A stretch of DNA of 64,000 nucleotides from Richelia sinica FACHB-800 (GTDB taxonomy: Bacteria > Cyanobacteriota > Cyanobacteriia > Cyanobacteriales > Nostocaceae), in NCBI RefSeq assembly GCF_014698825.1, contig NZ_JACJTT010000007.1, positions 105,641 through 169,640 on the forward strand. Direction: 5' to 3'. The notes below the pieces were generated by a model that made no database searches, was not told the origin of the DNA, and was given only the letters and a program-made list of their open reading frames with translations. The stretch's first letter is position 1, and each line of letters begins with the position of its first letter. Both the position numbers and the translations under genes were made by a program. Below, one piece after another: positions 18,147-27,119 of this stretch.

Positions 18147-20192
18147 ATGATTTGTTGCTTAAATCCCGATTGCCCAAATCCCCAGAATAAAGATGGTAAT
18201 AAAGTTTGTCAAAGTTGCAACACTCCCTTAGTGCCGCTTTTACGAAATCGCTTTCGTGTGATTCGGGTACTTTCCGATGAAGGAGGATTTGGCAGAACTT
18301 ATTTATCAGAAGATATTGATAAATTAAATGAACCATGTGTCATTAAACAATTAGCACCAAAATTTAATGGCACCTGGTCACAGAAGAAAGCAATGCAGTT
18401 GTTTGCAGAAGAAGCTAAACGATTGCAAGAGTTAGGTGAACATCCGCAAATACCTACATTAATAGCGTATTTTGAACAAGATGATTGTTTATATTTAGTC
18501 CAGCAGTTTATTAATGGTAATAATCTTTTAAAGGAGTTACAGCAGCGTAAAAATTATAAAGATTGGGATATTCAATCTATTTTGCTGGATTTATTGCCAG
18601 TAATTAAATTCATTCATGACCGGGGGGTAATTCATCGAGATATTAAGCCAGAAAATATTATTCGTCGTCAAAGCGATGGAAGGTTAACGCTGATTGATTT
18701 TGGTTCTTCTAAACAATTGAGGGCAAGAGTAAAGAGAAAAGTTGGTACTTCTATTGGTTCACATGGCTATTCTCCCATTGAACAAATCCGCGATGGCAAA
18801 GCATATCCATCCAGTGATTTATTTAGTTTGGGTGCAACTTGTTTTCATTTATTGACTGGCATTTCACCTTTCCAATTATGGATGGAACATGGTTATGGCT
18901 GGGTAACATCGTGGCAGAATTATTTACGATGTCCCTTAAGTCAAGAATTAGTTTATGTCATTGACAAGTTTTTACAAAAAGATATTCAAAATCGTTATCA
19001 ATCAGCGGATGAAGCTATTAAGGATTTAACAAAGCACCATAATTATTTACTACCTCCAGCTAATAATACTATTACTCAAGCAATTCCTCAGAAAAAGTTA
19101 ACTACTGGTATAGGATATGGAATTTTAAGAAATTGCTTTTTAGTTTTAGGAACATTTTTCTTTTTTGCGATGGGTGATGCTGGATATGAACAATTAAAAC
19201 GGTTACAAATCACCATCGCTTCGAGTTTTAGCGAAACCCATAATAGTACAACTACTACAACTACAAAGGATGCTGTATTACATCAATCAGCAAAATTGTC
19301 TGCGGACAAGGTGAATTTAATCAAAACTCTTCCTGGTCATGAAGATTCTGTTGTATCTGTCACTGTGAGTCCAGATGGCAAAATCATTGCTAGTGGTGGA
19401 AATCACATGATTAAATTATGGAATTTGGCTACAGGTAAGGAAATCTCGACTTTGAAGGGACATTCACAAACTGTTAATGTAGTGGCTATTACCCCTAATG
19501 GTAAAACCTTAGTGAGTGGTAGTGATGATAGTAAGATTAAAATTTGGAATTTAAGTAATAAAAAGCTGATTCACACTTTACCTGGCCATGGTGATTCAGT
19601 ACATACTTTGGCTATTAGTAATGATGGTAATACTTTGGTAAGTGGTGCAGATGATTACACGATTAAGGTATGGAATTTAGGGAATAGGCAGTTAAGTCGG
19701 ACTTTAACAGGACATTCTTTTTGGGTAAGGTCTGTGGCTATTAGTCCTGATGGTATGACTTTAGCTAGCGGTGGGTTTGATAATTTTATCAAGTTGTGGG
19801 ATATGGCTGAGGGAAAATCTATCTATACTTTCCCTCGTAATTCCCAAACTGTGACGGTGGTGGCTTTTAGTGCAGATGGAAAGATTTTAGCAAGTGGTAG
19901 TCGCGATCGCACGATTAGGTTATGGAATGTGGCCACAAAAGCTGAAATCCATGTTTTACTAGGACATACCAACACTGTCACCACTGTGGCTTTTAGTCCT
20001 GATGGGAAGATTTTGGCTAGTGGTAGTCGTGACCATACCATTAAGTTATGGGATGTGATGACTGGTAAAGAAATTCCTACGTCGATGAAACACGGTAATA
20101 CAGTCACTTCCCTAGCTTTTAGTGGAGATGGAAAAACTTTGGTCAGTGGTGGGGAGGATAATCAAATTAAGATTTGGCGTTTGTTTGAATAG
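18147..20192 (+). CDS. Ser/Thr protein kinase with WD40 propeller
   Basis: A 681-residue kinase-WD40 fusion. The ATG giving MICCLNPDCPNPQN starts exactly at the four-Cys ribbon (CLNPDC, CQSC), so I prefer it to the TTG 27 bases upstream. The kinase domain (about 35-300) has SDEGGFGRTYL, HRDIKPEN and IDFGSSK. A single hydrophobic segment (ILRNCFLVLGTFFFFAMG, near 335) is followed by a Ser/Thr-rich linker. Seven WD40 repeats then fill about residues 385-680, each with the GH ... SPDGK ... LASGS ... IKLWN pattern, enough for one closed seven-bladed propeller outside or beside the membrane. The propeller probably binds a partner or ligand that controls the kinase (inference). Confidence 0.93.
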   Translation: MICCLNPDCPNPQNKDGNKVCQSCNTPLVPLLRNRFRVIRVLSDEGGFGRTYLSEDIDKLNEPCVIKQLAPKFNGTWSQKKAMQLFAEEAKRLQELGEHPQIPTLIAYFEQDDCLYLVQQFINGNNLLKELQQRKNYKDWDIQSILLDLLPVIKFIHDRGVIHRDIKPENIIRRQSDGRLTLIDFGSSKQLRARVKRKVGTSIGSHGYSPIEQIRDGKAYPSSDLFSLGATCFHLLTGISPFQLWMEHGYGWVTSWQNYLRCPLSQELVYVIDKFLQKDIQNRYQSADEAIKDLTKHHNYLLPPANNTITQAIPQKKLTTGIGYGILRNCFLVLGTFFFFAMGDAGYEQLKRLQITIASSFSETHNSTTTTTTKDAVLHQSAKLSADKVNLIKTLPGHEDSVVSVTVSPDGKIIASGGNHMIKLWNLATGKEISTLKGHSQTVNVVAITPNGKTLVSGSDDSKIKIWNLSNKKLIHTLPGHGDSVHTLAISNDGNTLVSGADDYTIKVWNLGNRQLSRTLTGHSFWVRSVAISPDGMTLASGGFDNFIKLWDMAEGKSIYTFPRNSQTVTVVAFSADGKILASGSRDRTIRLWNVATKAEIHVLLGHTNTVTTVAFSPDGKILASGSRDHTIKLWDVMTGKEIPTSMKHGNTVTSLAFSGDGKTLVSGGEDNQIKIWRLFE

Positions 20193-20204
20193 AATTGCTT
20201 TTGT

Positions 20205-20262
20205 TTCGCGCATATGCCGTAGGCATTCTCGTTCGCGTTAGCGTCTGCGAAGGAGAAGGGTA
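20205..20262 (+). repeat. palindromic interspersed repeat
   Basis: A copy of the family seen at 8559-8735 and 13326-13455: CATATGCCGTAGGCATTCTC followed by GTTCGCGTTAGCGTCTGCGA. It sits 13 bases past the WD40 kinase stop. Confidence 0.7.
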
Positions 20263-20314
20263 GACGCAAAAGGTTTTAACTTTTAATTGGTATTAGTTGT
20301 ATACCCAAAAAAAG

Positions 20315-20476
20315 AGAGTGGGAGGAGGCATTATCAAGCGCCTGTCATCTCCCACTCTACTAGTTGCTGCTGAAGCGTTTCGGGAATATTCACAGACATT
20401 AACCGTTAATTAGGGGGGTAATTTGCAGGTTAACGGCAATGTCTATAGTGAGTGACTATTCCTATTGCAGCAAACT
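20315..20476. ncRNA. candidate structured RNA
   Basis: Two adjacent foldable units lie in a convergent intergenic region. First, a 10-bp hairpin AGAGTGGGAG/CTCCCACTCT (20315-20358) with an inner AGGC/GCCT stem. Second, a long interrupted stem from 20362 to 20476: AGTTGCTGC pairs with GCAGC-A-AACT, GGAATA with TATTCC, TCAC with GTGA, GACATT with AATGTC and CCGTTAA with TTAACGG, closed by a 20-base loop rich in G (TAGGGGGGTAA). Because both flanking genes end here, neither needs a leader or promoter in this place, so an independent RNA gene is plausible. The long stem with asymmetric internal loops is somewhat 6S-like, but I do not recognise a family. A degenerate mobile repeat is the alternative. 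Strand is undecided. Confidence 0.45.
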
Positions 20477-20953
20477 CTCGTTGTATTGATTTAATCGACA
20501 AATTTCACAGCAGCTTTGCTTGTCTTTGTCTCATTTAATGTAACTTGATTCATTTATCTATGGTTGCCAATTTGGCATTTTTGTTCATGTATTTTTTGGA
20601 TGATGCTAATTTTAGAGAAACCAATATTTCTGTAAAATTCACACGTAAAACCACCAGTTAATTATAAAGAAACTGTTAGTAAACACAGAGAGTCGAAATA
20701 CCCTATTTTTCAGTTAATTTGATTTTTGTGGCTTTAAATACAGTTTTTTGAGCAATGTTAATTGATATGTTTTTGCATCTTCCTAGAGGATGAATTCCCA
20801 AGTTGATAGATACAGTTGTTTAAACTTGGTGTTGGTAAAATATCCACGAGTATTCAATCAGAATAAAATCTGCTGTAAGCTTACATCCAATATCGATATT
20901 TTAGGGATGAGGGGCTGAACCTCTAATAGCCCCAAAGTCACAATGATAGGAAT

Positions 20954-21592
20954 TTAAATTTTTAAACCAATACCGCTAGCAGCAAAGTCAGCTACAGTTT
21001 GCTCAGAAAGTTGGTGGGTGGCCATAGCTTGTAACATTGATAAAGGTAAAGTGAGATGATCTGCACCAGCTAGCAGAGATGCGGCTGCTTCTGATTGTGA
21101 TTTGATGCTAGCTGCTAATATTTCTACACCACTACCTTTGAGAACATTTGCCATGTCCTGTACTAGGGCAATACCATCACCTAATAACCTTGTGGCACGA
21201 TTAACATAGGCGATGGCAATTTTGGCACCTGCTTCTTTAGCTATTGTGGCTTGGGCGGGACTATAAATACCTGTGACGGAACAGGTGATTTCACTGGAGA
21301 GGGTAGCGACAACTTCAAAACCCACAGGTGTAGCGGGAATTTTTAAAATGGTTTGGGAACCGATAATATCAAAGGCTTTCCTAGCTTCGGTAATCATTCC
21401 CTGTTTATCACTAGATAGGAGTTGATAATACAGTGGCCCGGAAGTTAAAGCAGCCAAGGTTTTCAAGGTGGTTTCTGGTGGGGTTTGCGCTTGTGCTAAT
21501 AATGTGGGGTTGGTGGTGATACCTTTAACCCAACCCCAATTTTGAACAATTTTTGCTTCTGAGGCGATCGCTGAATCTAAATACAATGCCAT
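20954..21592 (-). CDS. transaldolase / fructose-6-phosphate aldolase-like protein
   Basis: A 212-residue small-type transaldolase (TalC/FSA subfamily) using a Schiff-base lysine. Seen are DSAIASE near the N-terminus, GITTNPTLL, the active-site strand LKIPATPVGFE with its Lys at about residue 83, VTGIYSPAQA, and the C-terminal substrate strand EILAASIKS. This subfamily is roughly 220 residues, so it is full length. It would act on fructose- or sedoheptulose-phosphates in central carbon metabolism; the choice between transaldolase and aldolase activity cannot be made here. It is divergent from the CNMP/ferredoxin gene, with 96 bases between the starts. Confidence 0.88.
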   Translation of the reverse strand: MALYLDSAIASEAKIVQNWGWVKGITTNPTLLAQAQTPPETTLKTLAALTSGPLYYQLLSSDKQGMITEARKAFDIIGSQTILKIPATPVGFEVVATLSSEITCSVTGIYSPAQATIAKEAGAKIAIAYVNRATRLLGDGIALVQDMANVLKGSGVEILAASIKSQSEAAASLLAGADHLTLPLSMLQAMATHQLSEQTVADFAASGIGLKI

Positions 21593-21688
21593 AACTGTTC
21601 TAGTATGATGTACAACTATTGAGCATAGCTATTTTGTCGGAAATTACAGCGACAATCTCTGTGATCAACAAGCCTACAGGGAGAACAG

Positions 21689-24238
21689 ATGATGACATCT
21701 CCAGAAATTGTTCAATGGCTGCAAGAACGCACCACTTTAGGTATTCTCTCATGGGCAGTGTTGGATGCGATCGCCCAAATTATTGAAGAAAAAACTCTAT
21801 CCCCTCAACAAAACCTAGTTAAGGAAGGAACTCACCCAGAGAATTTATATATTCTTGTTGATGGTCAACTAGACAGCGATACAACGAATAACCTTAACCC
21901 CGCTTTTGCTTGCGGCTTCCTTCCTGGTGCAGTTATTTACCTCAAAGAAATTCTCTTAGATGAACTAACTCCTTTTACCATCACCACCCTCAGTACATGT
22001 CATCTCTGGGTTGTTCCAGCCGAGAAATTACGCGCTTTAGTTAGCCAATACCCAGAAATTACTCAAGCCTTTTCCCGTATCCTGGCCCAGGAGTTAGCAC
22101 AGTTAGCCTCTGCTTTAACCTATGAACAAGAACGTTTCATTGCCTTACGTCCCTATTTAGTCACCAAAGCTCAACGGGGAATTGTGGGGACAAGTCGCTA
22201 TGCAGTGCGGTTACGGGAACAAATTCGTCAAGCTGCTAACGACCGTAAATCAGTGGAAATTTTTGGCGAACCTGGTTTAGAAAAAGATAACATTGCCGCC
22301 CTCATTCACTATAGCTCCCCCCGTCGTCGCGAACCAATTATTAAAATTAACTGTGGTATTCTCCAAACCAGTGGCATAGATTTATTTGGTCGCGCTGGTG
22401 GAAAACCAGGACTGGTGGAATGGGTGGGAGAAGGAACCTTAGTCTTGAATAATATTCAAGAACTACCCCCAGAATTATTACCTGCTGTTGTTCAATTACT
22501 CAAAACTAACACCTACACCCCTATTTCTCGTCCCGGAGAACCACCAGGGGAAAGCCGCACCAGCAAAGCGCGAATTCTCATGGTGGCAGAAAAAGCCTTA
22601 CCATTGCTAGAACGTTGTGTAGGGCACAGTATTAAAGTTCCACCGCTGCGAGTGCGGAAAGCAGATATTAAGGCCCAGGTAGATTATTACACCAGCCTTT
22701 ACACTCGTTCTAGAGGTTTAGCTAAACCCCGCATCACCCCAGAAGCCTTACGTCGTTTACAGTCCTACGATTTTCCAGGGAATTTAAAAGAGTTAAAAAA
22801 CCTAGTGGAAAGGGCCATTGTCCAAGTGGGCAATGGCAAGGAATTAACAGAAGAAATTTTTTGGTCAGCAGAACCGAAGAAAAAGCAATTCCGCGTCAAC
22901 TTATTAAACCTATATCCAGGTTTGCGGCGATTTTTGCGGAGTGACTGGTGGCCTGACCGTATCAACTATGGTTTTACAGCCATAGCTTTTCCCTTACTCA
23001 TAGCTATTTTATTTTTAGGGCCACAAACACGCGATCGCAACTTTGGCTTAAATCTCTTTTGGGCTTGGTGGTGGCCTGTCTTCCTCTTTATCTTTCCCTT
23101 TTTAGGACGCATTTGGTGTTCCGTCTGTCCCTTCATGATTTACGGAGAAATCACTCAGAAACTGTCACTCAAACTCTTTCCCCGTACCCTCAAACGCTGG
23201 CCGAGAGAAAATGCCGAAAAATGGGGAGGTTGGTTTCTCTTTGGTTTATTTACCTTAATTTTCCTGTGGGAAGAACTATGGAATTTAGAAAATACAGCTT
23301 ATCTTTCTGCCTGGTTATTATTATTAATCACCGCCGGGGCAATCATATTTTCTACTATTTATGAACGGCGGTTTTGGTGTCGCTATCTTTGTCCCATTGG
23401 TGGTATGAATGGCTTATTTGCTAAACTATCTATGACCGAACTTCGTGCCCAACAGGGCATTTGTTCTGCGAGTTGTAACACCTATCAATGTTATAAAGGC
23501 GGCCCCCAAAAAGGCGAAGGCATGGAAACAGATGGATGTCCTTTATATTCCCATCCTGCCCAATTAGAAGATAACAAAGACTGCGTTCTTTGTATGACCT
23601 GTTTAAAAGCTTGTCCCCATCGTTCCGTTGAATTTAACTTACGTCCCCCAGGAATTGAACTATGGACAACCCATGTTCCCCGCAGTTATGAAGTAGCATT
23701 ATTATTATTGCTCCTGGGAGGAATATATTTACATCGCTTACCAGAAATCCAAACTTGGTTAGGATTAGAAATAGATTTAACTCAATTTTGGCCCCATTGT
23801 GGTTTATCATTCTTAGCTTTAATTATTCCCCCTAGCTTGACTTTTCTGGGATATGGGTTAATGAAAATATTCTCTCAGTTCTTTAATTTATTCAATTTCA
23901 ACTGGTATAAACCAAAAGCATTTATTGAACTTGCCTATGGTTATTTACCATTAATCTTAGGGGGAAACTTAGCCCATTATTTGCGTTTGGGTTTAAACGA
24001 AGGTGGCAGAATTTTTGCCGTTACCTTTGCTACCTTTGGCTTTTCCGGTGATAATTTACCTATTTTAGTCGCTCATCCCGCAGTCATTGCTTTTTTACAA
24101 GGTGCAACTTTGATTTTTTCTGTGTTATTAACAATAGTTTTAACCCAAAAAATCGCTCGTCAACCCCTGCGGATGTTATTGTTTCAGCATTTCACCGCAC
24201 TGGGTTTAGGTTTTAGTATGTGGTCGATTATTGTGTAA
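21689..24238 (+). CDS. CNMP-binding, sigma54-type AAA and polyferredoxin membrane fusion
   Basis: An 849-residue three-part protein. Residues 10-130 look like a cyclic-nucleotide-binding (CAP/FNR-type) domain (NLYILVDGQLD). Residues 160-395 follow the sigma54-activator AAA+ pattern (KINCGIL, GTLVLNNIQELPPELLPAVVQLL, PPLRVRKADI, YDFPGNLKELKNLVERAI), but Walker A is GEPGLEKDN rather than GESGTGKE, and no GAFTGA loop is present (FGRAGGKPG instead). From about 425 on there are some nine membrane segments with NapH/NosR-like Cys clusters: CSVCP, CRYLCPIGG, CSASCNTYQC and the ferredoxin set CVLCMTCLKACP. An AGGGAGAA ribosome site precedes the ATG. A redox-sensing membrane protein is likely. Cyanobacteria are not known to have sigma54, so classical enhancer activation is improbable. 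Confidence 0.88.
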   Translation: MMTSPEIVQWLQERTTLGILSWAVLDAIAQIIEEKTLSPQQNLVKEGTHPENLYILVDGQLDSDTTNNLNPAFACGFLPGAVIYLKEILLDELTPFTITTLSTCHLWVVPAEKLRALVSQYPEITQAFSRILAQELAQLASALTYEQERFIALRPYLVTKAQRGIVGTSRYAVRLREQIRQAANDRKSVEIFGEPGLEKDNIAALIHYSSPRRREPIIKINCGILQTSGIDLFGRAGGKPGLVEWVGEGTLVLNNIQELPPELLPAVVQLLKTNTYTPISRPGEPPGESRTSKARILMVAEKALPLLERCVGHSIKVPPLRVRKADIKAQVDYYTSLYTRSRGLAKPRITPEALRRLQSYDFPGNLKELKNLVERAIVQVGNGKELTEEIFWSAEPKKKQFRVNLLNLYPGLRRFLRSDWWPDRINYGFTAIAFPLLIAILFLGPQTRDRNFGLNLFWAWWWPVFLFIFPFLGRIWCSVCPFMIYGEITQKLSLKLFPRTLKRWPRENAEKWGGWFLFGLFTLIFLWEELWNLENTAYLSAWLLLLITAGAIIFSTIYERRFWCRYLCPIGGMNGLFAKLSMTELRAQQGICSASCNTYQCYKGGPQKGEGMETDGCPLYSHPAQLEDNKDCVLCMTCLKACPHRSVEFNLRPPGIELWTTHVPRSYEVALLLLLLGGIYLHRLPEIQTWLGLEIDLTQFWPHCGLSFLALIIPPSLTFLGYGLMKIFSQFFNLFNFNWYKPKAFIELAYGYLPLILGGNLAHYLRLGLNEGGRIFAVTFATFGFSGDNLPILVAHPAVIAFLQGATLIFSVLLTIVLTQKIARQPLRMLLFQHFTALGLGFSMWSIIV

Positions 24239-24313
24239 TTTATTTTTTCTGTATTAGGGTGCAGAGAAGAACAGAGTTGGAGACTAAATTGCTCTCAAAG
24301 GTAGGATGAATCT

Positions 24314-24595
24314 ATGTTTTCGGAAATTTATTACGTTGTGCGATTGCAAACTGATGGTAAGTATTTAATAGCACGTCCCGAAGGAGATACAACCGGATAT
24401 TTGTTGATATTTCGAGAAAATTTTGATGCCCTTACCTATCTCAACACCCATGCTAGAGAAGTAGCAAACCGCTTTGCAGTAGAATCTGTAACTGGGACAC
24501 AATTAGGACAGGTACTCCAACGTTGGGGTTTTCATGGTGTAGGAGTAGTCACCGACCCTTTATTACCCAAAGTTGAATTTTTACAGCATCCTTAA
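24314..24595 (+). CDS. conserved small protein of unknown function
   Basis: A 93-residue soluble protein. It starts FSEIYYVVRLQTDGKYLIARP and appears to be a compact alpha/beta domain with hydrophobic strands (YLLIFREN) and one long helix (FDALTYLNTHAREVANRF). No cysteines, signal sequence or catalytic motif are visible. It is 75 bases downstream of the CNMP/ferredoxin gene on the same strand and could be co-transcribed. I do not recognise the family. Confidence 0.7.
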   Translation: MFSEIYYVVRLQTDGKYLIARPEGDTTGYLLIFRENFDALTYLNTHAREVANRFAVESVTGTQLGQVLQRWGFHGVGVVTDPLLPKVEFLQHP

Positions 24596-24625
24596 CAGCA
24601 ATATCACTCGAAAATCGACCAGTAG

Positions 24626-24646
24626 GGTGCGTTTTCATAACGCACC
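24626..24646. repeat. small palindromic repeat, copy 1
   Basis: GGTGCGTT and AACGCACC form an 8-bp stem with a 5-base loop, preceded by CAGTAG. The same stem, in inverted context with CCTACTGG after it, recurs at 27976-28003. It may also end transcription between the two convergent genes here. Confidence 0.7.
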
Positions 24647-24665
24647 TCCACAACTTTAAAACACC

Positions 24666-25439
24666 CTAAGCAGACTTGAAAAACCTAATAATTTCCCGCA
24701 CATTATCCAAAAATTGACCATCAGTAGAAAGTTGTGCGATCGCATTTCTCGCTTCTCTAGATAAACGTTCATGCTCTGATTGATTAGTAGCACGAAATTC
24801 TTCTAAATTCGCCATAATTCTTGCTAACTCTCTCCTCGTTTCTTCACTAAAACGTTGATTAGTTGCCGCTAGAGAATAGGGCTGTTCAACATTTAGTTGA
24901 TCTTCTAGATTTCGGACTTTCTCTTCTAACTCATAAAACCGACTGCGGAGTTCCAAAATATCTTCACGAGGATAGGTAAAACCTTGGCGAATCATCGTTA
25001 ATCGCGTGTATAAATATTCATAAGCACTAATCGCTGGACGTAGTAAAGTTAACAATAAAGCCGCACCAGAACTGATATAACCTACTGCACTAATTCCCGT
25101 AGCAGCTAAGACATATAAACCAATAGCAGACAAAATATGCAAACCAATTGCTAACCAGAAAGACCTCTGTGCTAACAATCTCACATATCTAACTTGTTTC
25201 TCATCTACAGGAATATTTCTTTCAATTGACTGGGCCGCTTCTGCTAACACCCCCTTGGCTTGAAAATGCACATTCCAAGGCACAGTTACAATCACTAATA
25301 ACCACCAAAAACTGGCACCACCAATGACCCAATCTAAAAAACTACCCGCAGGTACATTGAACCATTGCAACACACCAAAAGCCAGTAAAACTACAACTAC
25401 AATTCCTACAATAGAACTGATAAAAAAATTGAAATACAT
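24666..25439 (-). CDS. membrane protein with cytoplasmic coiled coil
   Basis: A 257-residue protein of unknown function. Four hydrophobic segments (about 5-25, 35-55, 93-112 and 118-135) form an N-terminal membrane part. Residues 155-250 are charged and helical (ILELRSRFYELEEKVRNLED, then RRELARIMANLEEFR), fitting a coiled coil. No enzyme motif is visible. It might scaffold or sense at the membrane, but this is only inference. Its start ATG is followed directly by the first membrane segment. It is separated by 185 bases from the WG-repeat gene upstream on the same strand. Confidence 0.75.
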   Translation of the reverse strand: MYFNFFISSIVGIVVVVLLAFGVLQWFNVPAGSFLDWVIGGASFWWLLVIVTVPWNVHFQAKGVLAEAAQSIERNIPVDEKQVRYVRLLAQRSFWLAIGLHILSAIGLYVLAATGISAVGYISSGAALLLTLLRPAISAYEYLYTRLTMIRQGFTYPREDILELRSRFYELEEKVRNLEDQLNVEQPYSLAATNQRFSEETRRELARIMANLEEFRATNQSEHERLSREARNAIAQLSTDGQFLDNVREIIRFFKSA

Positions 25440-25624
25440 ATTATTCCTGGGAAAAACTATTAACTTTATCTTGGCTATAAGTTACTAGTTATACTAATCT
25501 ATCTGTGATAGTTTTTCTAGTAGCACAAGATATAGGTGATATGTGACAGAGGAAATTTATAGCTACCAATAGAGGTAGAATTGCAGCAGAAAAGCCAAAA
25601 TCCTGTAAATATCTTTTGTCCATT

Positions 25625-26707
25625 CTACTTTTTACCAGGCAAGCCAATATAACCCCATTTATTACCTACCTTCACAGGAGCAAGATTTTCGGAAAAAGCA
25701 GAAACATCTGCAAATTGAGTAGAAATAGCAACCTTGCCAGATTTATCTATATATCCACAGGCATTTTCTCCACTACAAAACGGGGCTAAACCTTGAGAAA
25801 AAGCAGATGGCACCAGCAAATTAGGTGGAATCACAAACTTACCCGTTTTATCAATAAACCCAAAAGAACCACCAGAACTACCCGGTTTATTTTCAGCTAA
25901 AGCTAATCCTTCCGAGAAAGGATATACAACTCTAAATTGTGGTGGAATTATTACCTGACCTTGAGAATTAATAAAGCCAAAACCTTGAGCATTACCCACA
26001 GGCAATAAATTTTCAGAAAATACAGATAATGGTGCACTGCTGCGGAAATTATTCCTTAAAGTTCTCACAACCGTGCCGCTTTTATTAATGATAGTTTCTT
26101 CACCTATCACAGCCAATCCTTGGGAAAATTTATTGCCAGTACAACCAAATCTATGACTAAAAATAGTTTTCCCCTGCGGATTAATATACATTCCTTTTAC
26201 ACCTCTTGCTAGAGGTTCTCCCACCGCAGCTAAACCTTCAGAAAAATCATCAGCACAAGTAAATTTTGGTGGAATGACAAACTTACCTTGTTTATTAATA
26301 TATCCCCACTTTTCACCCACTTTTACAGGTGCTAAACCTTGAGAAAAATTACCAGGATAACGCATCCGCAGCGGTTGTTTATCCATTGCAGATAAATTAA
26401 ACAAAGGCACAGGAGCATCTACATCATAGCCATCAAACTGAGCAGGAATGACCAGTTTACCTTGTTTATCGATATATCCCCACTTTTCACCAATTTTCAC
26501 TCTTGCCAAGCCTTCAGAAAAAGGTGAAGCATAATCAAATTGAGCCGGAATTAATAGTTTCACTTGGTTACTTGGTTTTGATGTATTTTTCTGTGAAAAT
26601 GCCACGTTATCAAGAATAGGAACTGCCAATAAACTAACTACACATACCCCTAGTAATTTAACGAGTGAATATTGCTTTTCATTAGTTGAATTATTGAAAT
26701 CATTCAT
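25625..26707 (-). CDS. exported WG-repeat protein
   Basis: A 360-residue protein made almost entirely of WG repeats. After a 37-residue N-terminus with a hydrophobic segment (LVKLLGVCVVSLLAVPIL, signal peptide or anchor), about seven repeats follow, with units such as FSEGLARVKIGEKWGYIDKQ and GKFVIPPKF. The WG repeat gives a beta-rich solenoid or propeller used for binding. Export to the periplasm or cell surface is inferred from the N-terminus. The short internal pair CSGENACG could form a disulfide. Its role is unknown; it borders the CRISPR leader but shares no obvious function. Confidence 0.85.
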   Translation of the reverse strand: MNDFNNSTNEKQYSLVKLLGVCVVSLLAVPILDNVAFSQKNTSKPSNQVKLLIPAQFDYASPFSEGLARVKIGEKWGYIDKQGKLVIPAQFDGYDVDAPVPLFNLSAMDKQPLRMRYPGNFSQGLAPVKVGEKWGYINKQGKFVIPPKFTCADDFSEGLAAVGEPLARGVKGMYINPQGKTIFSHRFGCTGNKFSQGLAVIGEETIINKSGTVVRTLRNNFRSSAPLSVFSENLLPVGNAQGFGFINSQGQVIIPPQFRVVYPFSEGLALAENKPGSSGGSFGFIDKTGKFVIPPNLLVPSAFSQGLAPFCSGENACGYIDKSGKVAISTQFADVSAFSENLAPVKVGNKWGYIGLPGKK

Positions 26708-26864
26708 ATGCTATGACCCTGGTTATATGGTATAATTACTATTACTTGATATTCATGACTAAAAATCTACTTAATTAGATTCTCTGAATCAACCACTTTG
26801 TTAACTGTCATAAATATTGCGATCGCTTCAGGTACATAGACAGCAAATTTAGTGTTTTGGGTCA

Positions 26865-27119
26865 AGTCTTGCGCGGATGGGTAGGTGTAAAAATTTTTGT
26901 CGTTGCCAAATAGCTTCTATTGCCTATGTTGTCAGGACTTCCGGTAATACTGAGCCAATTCACATCCGTGCAAACCTGGAAAGACTTACTAGATAAAGGT
27001 TTGCGGTGTTTTGTTCAGTTGAGTCTCTTGTCAATCAACAGCGCAAATGCTACTATTGTTATTGAATCGCGCAACTGCACCTTGAAAACTAAATATAATA
27101 AGGGTTTCCAGCTTCCGCA
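26865..27119 (+). promoter_or_regulatory. CRISPR leader
   Basis: This non-coding A/T-rich stretch directly precedes the first, perfect CRISPR repeat. It includes GCGCGGATGGGTAGGTGT, which I associate with cyanobacterial leaders, and ends in an A-rich tract (CTTGAAAACTAAATATAAT). It should contain the array promoter and the spacer-integration signals. Its left boundary is approximate. Position on this side is supported by the degenerate repeat at the opposite end of the array. Confidence 0.65.

Noticed and set aside
20315..20476. Naming the folded region as 6S RNA or Yfr1
   Set aside because: The Yfr1 core motif ACTCCTCAC is absent, and I could not match 6S features beyond the general shape, so it is left unnamed.
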